From the NCBI GenBank assembly GCA_037042915.1, contig CM073194.1:3844001-3908000 (forward strand): a DNA stretch of 64,000 bases. Direction: 5' to 3'. The notes beneath the pieces are model-generated. The model saw nothing but the letters and a program-made list of their open reading frames with translations. It had not been told where the DNA came from and did not search any database. The position numbers and the translations under genes were made by a program. Positions 35,633 through 47,766 of this stretch are shown here, piece by piece. Source of the stretch: Auricularia sp. M13. Its lineage: Eukaryota; Basidiomycota; Agaricomycetes; Auriculariales; Auriculariaceae. The number at the start of each line of letters is the position of its first letter. Positions within the stretch are counted from its first letter, which is position 1.

Positions 35633-37042
35633 ATGACTGCTTCCACGACTCCTACGACGTCTTCTGGAACGGACTTCACGTCCATTCCCATCCTCGACTA
35701 CGAACAGCTGAAGACGGACCGCGCTGCCTTCATCGCCCAGCTGCGACATGCACTCATCAACGTCGGCTTCCTCTACCTACGTTCTCCTCCCGTAGACACG
35801 GAGGAAGCAGTCGCGCAACTGCCTCGCTTCTTCGCGTTGCCCGACGAGGTCAAGCAGCGGCTGGGGATGATCAACAGCCCGCACTTCCTTGGGTATACCG
35901 CGGTGGGCTCCGAGTATACGCGCGGCCAGCTGGACATCCGAGAGCAGTTCGACTGGGCGACGCCCCTCGAAAGCACTTGGAAGGAGGGCGACCCAGACTA
36001 CCTTCGTCTTTGGGGCCCTTCCCAGTGGCCAACCGAGGAAGAGCTCCCTGGCTTCCGCGCTGCGATGGAGAAGTTCCTGCTTGACACGGACCAGCTCGCG
36101 CACGAATTTACTAGCTTGGTCTCGGAGGCTCTAGGACTCGGTCCCGAGAGGCTCTACGAGTTCTTCGAGCCACCGGGCCAGATGCAGCATCGCGGAAAGG
36201 TACGCTCACGGTTGCAGTCGACGGGAGACGGACCGAAATTGACTTGCCTTCAGATGATCAAGTATCCGGAAGCCAAAGAAGGCGGCAGCGACCAGGGTGT
36301 TGGCGCCCATTACGACTCGGGCTTCCTCTCTTTCGTACGTCTGCGCCCTCAGTGACAATGCCTGGGGGCTAACCAGGGCTCAGCTCGTGCAAGTCACGGA
36401 TCATCAGCCTGGTCTCCAGGTGCAGAACGCAGCGGGCGACTGGATCGACGCACCGCGCATCCCCGGCACCATGGTCATTAACATTGGCAAGGGTAAGCAG
36501 TCTCTCAGGCGCCCATTCCCCCAGCGTGACTCATTTAACGGCGCAGGCCTTGAATTCCTGACGTCCGGCGTCGCACTGGCAACTTCGCACCGTGTCCTCT
36601 CGCCCAAGCCGGGCACAGGTACCCGGTACAGCCTGCCATACTTCCAGCAGATTGCCCAGCGCATCGTGCTTGGCGAGGCGGCGCGGTCGCTGACGTGTGC
36701 GTACCCGTATCCCACACCAAATCCAGACGACTGATTCGATCTGCCGTAGTCCCGCCGGAGATTCTGGCAATGCGCGACGCGCGCGGAAAGCCCGTTACGG
36801 ACTGTGAGGATCATTTACTTTGTTGGTTACCTGATGCTCACGCCCGGCAGCTATTAACTACCCGGAATATGGCCATCTCCCGGCGGGCCTGGCGGCGCTC
36901 ATTGGACGGAACAAGTACGTCGCTAAGATGGCTGCGGCCACAACTCCGCTGATGAGATTCAACTAGGAGCCATCGGGACGTCGGAGAGAAATGGTATCCG
37001 ACTTTGTTCAAAGAGATCTTCCCCAACGGCACCTCCAATTAG
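35633..37042 (+). CDS. 2-oxoglutarate/Fe(II)-dependent dioxygenase
   Basis: Seven exons: 35633-36199, 36254-36334, 36384-36492, 36547-36696, 36750-36803, 36851-36914 and 36967-37042; 1,101 bases, 366 residues. It has the layout of isopenicillin-N-synthase/flavonol-synthase-like (DIOX_N plus 2OG-FeII_Oxy) proteins. The N-terminal part includes FTSIPILDYEQL and NVGFLYLRSPPV. The iron ligands are His208 and Asp210 in VGAHYDSGFLSF, with His267 in ATSHRVLSP. The 2-oxoglutarate-binding pair is Arg279/Ser281 in TRYSLPYF. Such enzymes oxidise small molecules; the substrate cannot be read from the sequence. I chose the ATG at 35633 because the TATA-like box makes the upstream in-frame ATG (35579) unlikely. 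All introns are short and phase-consistent. Confidence 0.87.
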
Positions 37043-39250
37043 TTCTGTAGTCCACTGTGCATTGTGTGTAGCTATAGAACGCAGATGATGTCGAATACAA
37101 CTGAATGCGGCGCACAACTGCCGAACTCGAAGCGTCATCCATGCTGGAATCATTCTCGAAGACCACAATGGAGCTGAGCGGGCCGGAGACATTGAATCCA
37201 GATACCTGTTGTGGTACTTCAAGGGGCAGACAGCTTGACGCTGATACTTTTGCGCCGATATCATGATCTATCTTGGGCATCTCCGCGACTCACCAGCTGC
37301 TTATAGGATATTCGAGAAGCATAGGAGCGGGAGTCAAAGCTCGACCCAACGTCGGTTGAAGTAGCTGCCACGGGCAACTGGCGGTGTTGCCGATAATGCA
37401 TGACCAATTGAAGGAGACTTGCACTGTAATGCTATGTGACGAGGGAGCATTGTTCGGCCAAGTGATCCAGAAGTTCCAGCGCCTCTCATCATTAGATGAC
37501 GAAGAACGAATACACACAAAGATACAGTGGGTGAGAAGACTTTCAGTTTATCTCTCAAGGCCCGAGCAGCGACCTGTGGAGAGTTCTGTTTCTCAAGCTG
37601 AACGCTTATGCACACTTGATTGCGGTCCGAGAATAGTCTTCTACAACACGTGAGACCCTGCTTACTACACAGTCGCACTCACTGCCGAAACTTGCTGGAG
37701 TCCTCGACGACGAAGTGACGACGTCTCCGCGGCACAGGCTACTCCGATAAAGAAGCCGCCCACCTCTAATCGTAAGCCCCGGTCATCGGATGCCGTGTAG
37801 GTTCCATGAACAGTGCACAAGAAACACAAGAAGCCCAGATGAAATACTCATGCATGCATACAACACAATCTAGCAGGCAACGGGGCCCGTTGGCCAGAAC
37901 AAAGACCCTGCGAATTTGTCATGCCCTTGACAGATCTGGTCTGCAAATACTCCGAAGCCCATCGTGAGCCCATGGTCAAATACGCTCGAACTCCTATACC
38001 TAGAACAGCCGGATCACGGCAGCAGGTTGAAGAACATAGAGAAGTGGCACAGGCCTTCGTAGCGTGCGACCTCCTGAACCAGATGCTCGGCGGAGACACA
38101 GAGCTTCGCGGGACATGTCGAATACATTGTCATCAAGGGGTCTTTGCGCTGCGCAGTTTGTGGTTAACAGTCGCAGCTGTTGCGTCCAGATACCAGTGAG
38201 CACCAAATATTTCAATCAGCTGGAGATATTTCGGATTGCGAGCCGCAGAGTCCCAGTCACCCCCAGTTCGTCATCATTAGGGAGCAGGTGAATAAGACAG
38301 GCAGTGCGAGGGAAGATTGGTAACCCAGCCTGAATATCCGTGCGAATGGAAGAAACCAGAACCGATGCCGCGTGGTCAATGAACAGGCCGATTCGAAGCG
38401 TAGGTAGCCTGGCCTCCTAGTACTGAAATCTTGGAACTCCAACGGGTGGTGACACCCCTATTCACACTTGCGGCATGTCAGGGCACGGGAGCCGGTTGCG
38501 AAGCGCTGCGGCAGCACGGTATTGAGGGCTACACGCTGGTGCACTTATTGTAAGCGGCGAGCGCCATTCGACGATAGTATACCAAGCCTGAGAGTCTTGG
38601 CCATGTGGTCCGTCGCCTTTTGCCAGTGCAGCAGGAAAAGCACGGCGCATGCGGGTCCGCGCGTAGAACAGCCAAGGTATATATGAAGATAGCGACCCAG
38701 TTTCGAGTGACTTCGCCCAGACTATCTGCTCTGGTGGTTCCGCCAGCTCCCGCGCAGAATTCCACGAACGGTGGTGCAGCGACGACGCGTTCGAGAGCCG
38801 GCGCCGAGTGCGTTTATCACTGAACATAAGATTAGACCACTGTCAAAGTCTGCGTCTAGCTGAACGCGCGCAACTGCGGAGACAAGTCAGACCCAATCGA
38901 GTCCATGCCGGTGACCAAAAGCAGAGCTGAATGTCAGGAATAGCCTTGATAGTGAGCAAATGCCGTGAAAGATACTTCAAGTTCAGACCCTCGCAAAAGC
39001 ATCAACATGCCAGATCCGTCCTGTGTATAGCAATATCTACGGCGCGTCGCGATGCAGGTCAAGAATCGAGAAGCGCAGTCGAAACGGCACTGCGGCAGCG
39101 CGACAGCAGTCTTGCTTCAGCGCAACCAAGCTTGGTTCCGAGCGCTAGAGTAGAGTGTAACACCCGTACGGCACCGTGGACGCCCTGTGTGTTCCGAGCG
39201 CTAAGAGTAGAGTGTATCACCCGTGCGGCACCGTGGCCGGATGCTTGGAG
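37043..39250. other. Gene-poor stretch (about 2.2 kb)
   Basis: No gene recognised. It ends in a 46-bp tandem duplication (39135-39236) directly before MITE 2. Open frames are short and mostly overlap one another on both strands. Confidence 0.5.
39135..39236. repeat. Two-copy tandem repeat, about 45 bp
   Basis: Two near-identical units, 39135-39179 and 39191-39236, both start GTTCCGAGCGCTA and end CGGCACCGTGG, with a few substitutions and one extra base. A short unique spacer separates them. They sit 14 bases before MITE 2. Confidence 0.8.
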
Positions 39251-39779
39251 CAGTGTTGTTTCTTAAGGTTAAGGCCTTAATTAAGACTTGTCCTTAATAA
39301 GGGCTTAACGTTAAGCCTTATTTATTTTTCTGAAAACCCAAGGTCTTAATAACCTTAACTTGCCCTTATTTTCCCGTGTCTAGATGGGAACAAAATGCCT
39401 ATTGGTCTGGGGTATCAGCAACATTTGCATTGGCACAATCTTCTGCTCTCATTTTCTGTTCCATACATAGAGAACTAGGTTTGGCGGGGATGTTCTTTGC
39501 ATGCAGCGACAAGCATAACATGACATAACATCAGGCCTTGCACCTTGGCTACCTCAGTCAATCTAGTTGAACAGCAGGCAATCAATGAAAACTGTCGGAC
39601 AGGCGGTGAGTAGGACATAGGTGTCTATATATTCATCCACATTGATTTGTATTACAAAGTTACTACAATATGTATCTGAAAGTAAGCCCTTAAGTATATA
39701 CCCTTATTAAGGGCTTATTAAGAAGTTAAGGCCTTAAGGTAAATGGCTGCCCTTAATAAGGCCTTCAGAAACAACACTG
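39251..39779. mobile_element. hAT-type MITE 2 (529 bp)
   Basis: The left end CAGTGTTGTTTCT at 39251-39263 is mirrored exactly by AGAAACAACACTG at 39767-39779. An exact 8-bp direct repeat, GCTTGGAG, flanks it at 39243-39250 and 39780-39787. Subterminal AAGGCCTTAA-type motifs are frequent at both ends, as in MITE 1, and both elements start CAGTGTTG. There is no transposase frame, so it is a non-autonomous hAT-type element. The interior is not obviously similar to MITE 1, so the two share ends rather than whole sequence. Confidence 0.9.
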
Positions 39780-40505
39780 GCTTGGAGAAGGCAAAGATCG
39801 GAGTCTGAATACATGTTTCGAAGAACAATGCGCAGACTGAAGTCCGCAATTTCCTCAAGAAAGCTACAGATATGATGCTCGGATTGCAGAGTTACAACTA
39901 ATAGGAAAATTTTAGGAGTATGATTATGGTGGCAGTGAACGGAGATGAGCAACGATCCGTAATACAGTAAAGCGATGTTTTCGTCAGTCACCGGTCACAA
40001 AGTCCGAGGCTAATAATCGCCGTCGAACAGTTTATTTTTTATTGTGACCCGCAGATTATCCCGCCCTCATCTGTGGTCCCAGCCAACGCACGCGACGACT
40101 CCACACATCTCTACTGTCAACGTCGAACATCTGGAGATGCATCTCAAAACTCGCCACCCTAGGATGACATGAGAAACTTAACTTTCTTCGTCACCCGGCT
40201 CGTCTATCAAAACAATGTGCTGGCGTACGAGGGTCTCGTTGCCGCCGTTGAGGTAAGCGTCTAGCTAGGTCTCGCGCTACGGAAATTGATCATGGGAATG
40301 ATCTCTCGTACAGAACGGCAGAACGATCTGTAACAGTGTATACCGGGCAGATGTAGTCCCAGTGGACGCAAAAACTTTAGAGGAATGGCTGCTCAAGTGC
40401 TGACACAAAGGCTTCAGGATGTAAAGGCTCAAAAGCGTGTCAGACCTCGGACCAAGGTAGTCTCCTTCGCAGACTTTGACGTTCGAAGATAATCGTTCGA
40501 AGTAA

Positions 40506-40795
40506 AGTCTGCATCAATACGCGCCCCTCTGATTGAGAGCCCCCAATTCGGAGGCAATCCCTGATCCGGGGACGGCGCTTAACCCGGTGGACGGCTCGTA
40601 TGCCTTGTTGCATGAGCTAGACCCTGCGGACTGAGCTTCCAATTTCATTGAGGGTCAATTCTCACTTGAGTCTCACCAGAAAAGAGGTGAAATTGGGTCC
40701 CAGCCATCGAGACCAGACGCGTTTTGGATCACGTGCATCACGGCCAGAGCCGATTTGGGGGCTCTCAATCGGGCAGGTGTGATTTGATACAGACT
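40506..40795. mobile_element. Possible MITE with about 46-bp imperfect terminal inverted repeats
   Basis: The left arm (40506-40551) and right arm (about 40750-40795) match as inverted repeats. The core GATTGAGAGCCCCCAA is identical, and the outer parts (AGTCTG.ATCAA) are partly conserved. The total is about 290 bases with no coding content. No clear target duplication was found, so the class is uncertain. It could also be an inverted duplication. Confidence 0.5.
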
Positions 40796-40799
40796 AGGA

Positions 40800-41760
40800 C
40801 CAAGGCAGCATGAGGACATTAAGCAGTCTCGGTTGGTTTCCCGAATCGTCGCAGGATGTGGGGACGACCCTCAAATGCCGACCTTCAAAATCTATCGTGG
40901 CGAAGGAACAGGTATCGCGAACGGCGCAGTATTCGAATGGTGTCTCGCATTCGTCACGTGGCTCGCTGTGGTACAGCCCGACATGAAACCGCGCGATATG
41001 TCCAGTGCTGTCGCTCACATGGTTGGTGCTCTCCATGCGGAGTGAATCTTTCTCACTCGGCCACAGGTTTCTGGGCTGGATCATCCCGAGGCGTTCTTTC
41101 GCATGTATTGTGACACTGCTCACAGCTCCGGGGATTCCAACTCCAGCTAGCCATGTGCACGACATCGACGATTGCAAGGGACAACAATCTCATCCCCCGT
41201 CTGGCCCAAGACGTACAAGATGCCATCGCGCGGGTTGCAAGGCAATTGAAGTCTTCACAGTCGTCCTTGAGGGCGGAGACAGTTCAGTACGGCGCGGACC
41301 ACAGCGAAAAGGTGAGTAGAACAAGCTGACTCAATCCTGTGGGCATAGCCCAACACAACTATGCGCAGATATATCGGCCACTGCAAAGAAAACAAGAGTC
41401 CAGGGAGCCACTCCCACCGGCGCCGAGTTATCTTCGCCATTGGACCACAGAGGCAAAGAGATGGATGGAGGAGTGGTATGGATGGAGGATTATCAATCTG
41501 AAGCCCGACCTCGCCCAAGTAGGGAAGCCCTATCCAGGGAGATAGTTAAGAAGGTGAGCGCCCGGTGAGCACCAGTAACGGCAACCCAGATTGAACATCA
41601 GCAGACCAATGGCGCTCTCAAGCAGAGCTCTTTTCGCAACTACTGGGAGCACAACAAGGAACTTTTCGAACAGATCGAAGCTGAAGTCATGGAGAGGAGG
41701 CAGACGCAAAAGGAGGGCATGACGCTCGGCAATGTAGTCAACTCGAAGGGTGACTCTCAG
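40800..41760 (+). other. Unresolved coding-like region
   Basis: Several plus-strand stretches look coding: MPTFKIYRGEGTGIANGAVF near 40875-40935, AQDVQDAIARVARQLKSSQS near 41205-41265, TEAKRWMEEWYGWRI near 41450-41495, and SSFRNYWEHNKELFEQIEAE near 41625-41685. Plausible GT..AG junctions exist (for example 41311/41368), but I could not join all pieces in one consistent frame. It may be a real gene with unrecognised introns, or a decayed one. No family recognised. Confidence 0.3.
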
Positions 41761-42420
41761 GCTCGCTGCAGACGGACGTTTCTTTCGGCCGCCTCACCCG
41801 AGTCGTAGTGCAGCAGACTCGGTTGGAGATACAAGTGGCACGGGCGCCGTAGGCGGCCACGGGTTCAACTCGAGCCAGTTTCGCTTTTGCTTCGCTGGAG
41901 AACATTCGCGTTGCGCGTGCGGAGCATATCTAGTCGAACGCCGGGCTGGAAATCTGCAAATCGCGCGTCTGTGACATTGTAATTGAACCGCTGTACTGGG
42001 CGAAGGCAAGGACGGCTGAAGGGCGCAGGTCATGATCGACGAGTCGGCGTAAAACAGCGCGAGACAGGCCTCCAAATGAATTGCAGTATAATCTTGAGGT
42101 GGCCGAGTGCAGGCAGCAGGAGGAAGGCAAAACCCAGTCGGATCCTGGGTCGGACCGCCGAAATACTACGTGGCGACCAATGTTTTCGAGTAATTCGTCG
42201 GTGCATTTCGTAGATCTCGGGTTTTTGTAGCCTTCCAAACCTGTAAATCTGACTCTCATATACTACGCCTCGTACTAAATTTTTCCGACCGAGAGCCATG
42301 ATCACGGCTTCGGAAGTAAACACGGTCTCGTGCAAACGTGCACCATAGCGTCTGCGCAAGCTACAATTCTGCGCAGCTAAGAGCCAGCCAGGCGTTACAA
42401 GCTCAATCTGCTGCTGGAAT
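41761..42420. other. Intergenic upstream of the Vps3/Vps39-like gene
   Basis: No gene or repeat recognised. It presumably contains the promoter of the downstream gene; no TATA-like element stands out. Confidence 0.4.
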
Positions 42421-45400
42421 ATGTCGTCTGCACCAACGCGGCCAGTGGAGGTGCCGCCGTATCAGCTACAGGTGCTCGTCGACAGCGTGCTCGATGACTT
42501 CGCCAACATTATAGGCGCTGCAAGCGACCCGCATATGCCGCCAACGCAGGTCAACTGTGTCCAGGCTCTGGGTGCGCCTCCCAAGTCCCTCCAAGTTACT
42601 GCGAGTCGTTTCTGACGGGGAGCGCAGGCAGGGACTTGTACGTTGGCTGTGCGAACGGCCGGCTTATCCGCTTTGCATTGCAAGAGCACCCGCACCGTTC
42701 TGTGAGCTCTTGCTGGACTATGGCCTTCGCGTTGCTGAACTCTAGTCCAGAGGCCAGCCGGCTACCGCCTCGTCTCGCAGCAGGTCATGCCCGGGAATAA
42801 ACCAGTAGACGCAATTGCGCTCGCGCCGACCGTTCAGAAGATGCTGGTGCAGTCTGGTCAGTCGCAATCATTTAGCAGCAACAGTATGGCTAACATGGTC
42901 GATAGACAACCGCCTGTTTTTCTATGTTTTCCCTGGCATGGAGCCGGTGCCGACGTCGCTCATAGCGCCGATACGAAGTGTTGTGACATTCGCAATGGAC
43001 ACAGGGCCTCCCGACGTCCACCCACCTAGCGTGCGCTTCACTATCCTCAAGCGCACAGGGATGTCTTTATACACCTTGCGGGAACGCTTATTCCACGAGA
43101 AGGTTCGTTTCGTACACTTTTCTATTCCGCTTTGCTCATTGTGGACCAGGAGGGACAACTGCAAGGCGTATCACTTGCGAAACGATACGGGCGACACCTA
43201 TGCGTGTGCAACGCCGAGCGCAATTATTGCATGGTGAACCTCGAAACGCTGAACCTGCTAGAAATGATACCCTCAAGTCAGGACGGCAAAACGATAGTCA
43301 AACCATCCATAACCGTCATTGGGGAAAACGAGTTCCTCGTCTTGTCATGGCTTGGCGAAGACAATGGAGGCGCTGTCGGCTTGTTCATGACTGGCGATGC
43401 CGATCCCGTTCGCGGTACCATGCAGTGGAAAGAGTATCCTGCAGCCATATGTGCGTTATATACAATTCTGTATCTCCGCGTCTAACGTTATTCACAGGTG
43501 TCGACTACCCATATATCATCTCGCTTCTTCCGAATCGCTCAATTGAGGTCCACAATCTCCTCAATCTCGAGATTGTACAGGTCATCAATCCCCCTGTGCC
43601 ATCTCCCGTCTTCCTGGAACCCCGCTCCCTAGTTGGGTCTGCTGGATTTTCAGTCCCGTCTTCACACCGGATCGAGAAGCTTTCACCAATCCCCATGCTT
43701 ATTGTTCCTCCACTCCCTCCCTCATCCCCGGTCAATGGCAAGCACGAGCTCAAACCGGAGCCTGCTAGTTCAGGTTTGACGCCACCACCGACACCACGCC
43801 ACGCCGACACGACAGGCGCGAACGACACCTCTCGACCGCCGGCATACACACGGTCAGGCGTCATCGTCATTGGTCCCAACGGTCTGCAGTCACTCGTACC
43901 CACGACACTCATCTCGCAAGCGGACGCGCTACTCGAAAGCAACCGACTGCAGGACGCCATCGAACTCGCCGAGCAGACCGAGCAGGCGCAGAGGCGACTA
44001 TCGCGCAGCATGACGGGCGTGGAGGACGACACGGCGGAGGAGCTGCGGTACGTGTACCAGCGCATCGGGTACGCGTGCCTCGCCGCGACGCGCTTCGAGG
44101 AGGCGGGCAACTACCTCTTCCGCGGCAACCTCGACCCGCGCCTGCTCCTGCGCCACTTCCCCGACCTGCGGCCGAGCCCGCTACTCGTGCCGCCCGAGGC
44201 GACGGTGGACGCGTACGCCGGCATCGCCGAGCGCGTCAGGCATATCGGCTCCGTGGAGGACATCAGTGAGTGCGCGCTCCATGCCCCCCTGCCCTTGTGT
44301 CGCCCCGATCCGCGAGCTCCTTCCTCACGAGTGCTTTTTCTTCGGTCTCGCCGCCCGCCCGCTCGCCCGCCCGCCTGCCTCACGCCCACCCTTGCGCTGA
44401 CGTGCAGTTGCGACGAATCTAGTCATGAACTACGCGCCGCACCTCGGGCCGGACGATTCCGCCGTCGGCAAGCTCAAGGACGTCCTCCTCCAGAACGCGC
44501 GCACGATGCTGCAGACCTTCCTGCGCAAGTCGCGCAATAAGCGGCTGTTCGAGCCCGCTGGGGCGAATCGTGATGTCAGCAAGGTACGACTGTCAATGTT
44601 GCGGTAGATATTCCGGGCTCAGCGTCCGCTCTAGGTCGTCGATACGCTCTTGCTGCGACTGCTGGCGGAGTCTGGGGACATGCAGGAGATGGAAGCGCTC
44701 GTGGCAGAGGCTGACGATACGCTCATCCTGCCGGACGTGGTGCCGGTGCTGACGCAGTATCAACGATACGCCGTCCTCGCAAGGATCTACGAGCAGCGAC
44801 GAGAAACCGGCAAACTGCTCGACCTCCTCGCGACGTACGTCCATTCATCTCTCCGACCTGCCCTGGTTTAACGAACGGCAATTGCAGGCTGGTCCAGAAC
44901 AAATGGTCGAGCGAAGCAATGCCCGACCCGATGGGCAGGCTGCTCCGAGTGCTGGAGGATTCGCGCGACCGCGCGCTGCTGCAGAAGTGGGGCCTCTGGC
45001 TCGTCAAGCGCGACGCGGAGCGCGGGATCAACGTCCTCATGGCCGCGCGCGACGTCAACAAGCGCGGGCTGCCGAAAGGCATCGCGGAGAACGCGGACGC
45101 CACGCTGCTCAAGCAGATTCGCGAGGCCAGCCAGGAGGCTGCGGACCAGTACCTGGAGTATCTTGTGCTGCAGAAGCATAGTACGGTGTGTGATCTTCTG
45201 TCGTTAATGGCTGAGTTCGGAGCTTTCGACTCATTTGTGTTTTATGTGTCAGGATGCGGCGTTGCATACGCAGCTGGCGGAACGGTATGTCACGGAGGTG
45301 CTCAACCTCCTGGACAACGAGGTTGTTCTGCACGAATTCGAGCTTGCTGGTCCGTGGGCATAGTTGCTGGCTGATATGGTCAAAAGCTGACGATGGCTGT

Positions 45401-46491
45401 AGTGTCTTCGTATCTGGAGAGTTCGAGGAGCGTGCCCTTCCTGGCTCATCTGGCATTCGACACGCCTGACACAGATGGAAAACGCGCGCGTCTCAAGCTC
45501 GCCCTGTTCCTACAGGGCTCGTCACTGTTCGACGTGGCCGCCGTCCAGCGGCAGCTCGAGCCGCGGAGCGACGTGCTGGCGTTCGAGTGCGCCATCCTCG
45601 ACGGCAAGGTGCGTCTATATGCCTTGAAGCCTTGACGCTTTCCCTTATAATGCTGAAAATCATTCAGTTGGGACAACATCGATCTGCGCTGGAAACGCTT
45701 GCGCTGAAACTGCAGGACGCCTCGTCTGCGGAAGCGTACTGCTCGCTCAACGGCATCGTCATCCCGCCGCGGCTGGCCAACAGCATCGCCGAACGCGCCG
45801 GGCTGCAGGCGTGGGCGGCGCTCCTTGGCGCGTCGCGGAGACCCACGCTTCGGATACCGGGAGACGCAGGCCCCGCTGAGGACGGCGATGGGGACGGGCA
45901 GAAGCATGAACTCGTCAAGATACTCATGCAGGTGTACATGAGCTCTGGGTATGTTTTTTTTTTTTTTTGCTGGCTCGGGTACACTTTGGTCTGACTTGGA
46001 TGCTTAGTGCTGGCGCGTACGACCAGACGGCTAAGCTGCTCAATGCGCAGGCTGTTCATCTGGACGTTGTGGATGTGAGTCTGAGTCGATATGCTATGCT
46101 CCTCTCAATCGCGCTCACGCATGTCTGTGTGCGTTAGGTGATGTCTGAGGTGCCGCCGACTTGGCCCATTGCAAAGCTCTCGTCGTTCCTGTCCCGATCG
46201 CTGCGCCGCACGCTGCACGCGCGCCATGAGGGGATGATCATCAAAGCCATATCGGCCGGCCAGAACTTAGAGGTGGGTGGCCGCCCGACCCGCCGATTTC
46301 AAGTCCTAATTTCCCCGTGCGCGCAGGCCACGGATGCGGCGTACGCGCATACGCTCGGACTCGGCGCGGTGATTGAAGAAGCGAATCCGGAGGGCGCGGT
46401 GGACGTCATTGTGGAGAAGGTCGCCGAGAAATTGGGTGGTGATTCTGGGGATGACGGTGTGCATGAGTTTCACGATGATGACTTGTCATGA
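42421..46491 (+). CDS. Vps3/Vps39 (TGFBRAP1-like) CORVET/HOPS tethering subunit
   Basis: Fifteen exons: 42421-42571, 42628-42701, 42751-42856, 42906-43102, 43150-43450, 43498-44265, 44408-44583, 44635-44834, 44888-45185, 45253-45349, 45403-45608, 45668-45948, 46008-46074, 46138-46272 and 46327-46491; 3,222 bases, 1,073 residues. The N-terminal half is a CNH (citron-like) beta-propeller: VRFTILKRTGMSLYTLRERL, LAKRYGRHLCVCNAERNYC and GVIVIGPNGLQSLVPTTL. The C-terminal half is an alpha-solenoid with vacuolar-sorting 39 repeats: RYVYQRIGYACLAATRFEEA and VLAFECAILDGKLGQHRSAL. This is the Vps3/Vps39/TGFBRAP1 architecture. These subunits bind Rab GTPases and SNAREs at endosome or vacuole. The C-terminus (VMSEVPPTWPIAKLSSFLSR) looks closer to Vps3/TGFBRAP1 than Vps39, but this is a judgement. 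Exon 3 was placed at 42751 because it uses a canonical gtgagc donor. Its penultimate-region intron carries a 15-base T run. Confidence 0.82.
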
Positions 46492-47766
46492 ACCTTCAAG
46501 TGTGTCGCGGATGGTTTTTGTGAACTGTAATTGATAAATTATACATTTTAGTCCATAGCTCGACTGCTTTGATCGCCAACGATAACGTGTCTTGGGAAAC
46601 TACAGGCAGGCGGGAGGCCGCGCTTTTTCAAAGGACTTGGACCGTAGGCTTTTCAGTTAATTAGCTTGAAAAATCATAGTATATTAGGCCTACGGTCCTA
46701 TTCTTCCATCGACATTTTGCTGTCAAGTTCTGTCGAGACCCGGAAGCCACCCGCAATGCGGCCATACGCAGGCGGAGTTGACACGAAATCGGCCACGGCC
46801 GCTACCGCGTGACGCGTTCTCCGGAAGACCCTCATGTCGTTCTCATGTCACCCAGCCACTCAGAGAGCTCACTTGACAGTGGAGGGCGGCGTCTCGCTAT
46901 TCAGTGTTTATCTAGCCCTCGTACACTGCAGAGTCTAAGATTGTGCGTCCGACGCGCAAACACCGCTCAAGCATGCGCGCGGGCCGCTTGCGGATTCTGG
47001 TAGGAAGTCGCATTGAGCAGATGGCTACATGCATTCTGAAGGCGAGGCCCGGCCGCGTTCTTGTCACGGTCGCGGCATGCCAGACTCGAGGTCCAAGTAC
47101 AGTACTGTATGGGCGCAGCACAACGCGGTAGTGTGCAGCGTGCAGCAGACGTGGCTTCGCTGCTGCTTGGTGAATGTGGCTGGACGATGCAGCTGGGCTG
47201 GAATCTGGACGCACGAGGCTGCATTCAAGTCGAAGCTGATTGCGATTGCGGGTGGGAATCACATGCCAGGCATGTGTGTGTGCCGAGCGGGCCACGGTTC
47301 ACGGTTCAGAACGTTCTGCGTGCACTGTGAGAGGTTAAGTATTACAAGCTGAGGCTGTCGATCCTGATTCTGAGGGGCGTCATCGAGTCTGTCATAGGTC
47401 GGTCACGCGGGGCAGATCATGCACCGATTGGGACTGCGGGTGATTGCATTGCACGCGACGATGGCGAAGAAGCGGCCTCAGGGTGCGAGGCTTGTGATTG
47501 TGCTGTTTGCCTGCGATAACGCCAGACGCTCAGGCCGTCCGGGCCGTGTGGCCGGATAGCGGGTACGCTGGCTGCGGCGACGAGGACGACGGCGACGAGG
47601 CAAGTGAGAGGGTATTAAGCTAGAGAGTGTGAGGACGATAAGATAATCAATCGGGTATTAGCGGCTGACGTAAAGGGCAGAAAGGAGAATCACATGCGCG
47701 TTCGAACAAATAGAAATTCTAGGGAGGCCTGCTGCAAACCTTGTCTGTTCTTTTCCTCCCACAACA
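46492..47766. other. Intergenic, with one hairpin
   Basis: About 1.3 kb between the Vps gene and the perilipin gene. A short inverted repeat lies at 46639-46698 (listed separately). No coding chain recognised. Confidence 0.5.
46639..46698. repeat. 11-bp inverted repeat, 38-base spacer
   Basis: GGACCGTAGGC at 46639-46649 is mirrored by GCCTACGGTCC at 46688-46698, about 150 bases after the Vps stop codon. It could form a hairpin in the transcript's distal region or be a tiny transposon relic. No target duplication was seen. Confidence 0.65.

Noticed and set aside
43200-44540. A 446-residue frame as a single-exon gene
   Set aside because: Its middle is exon 6 of the Vps3/Vps39-like gene, but both ends run through introns and wrong frames; splicing gives better protein on both sides.
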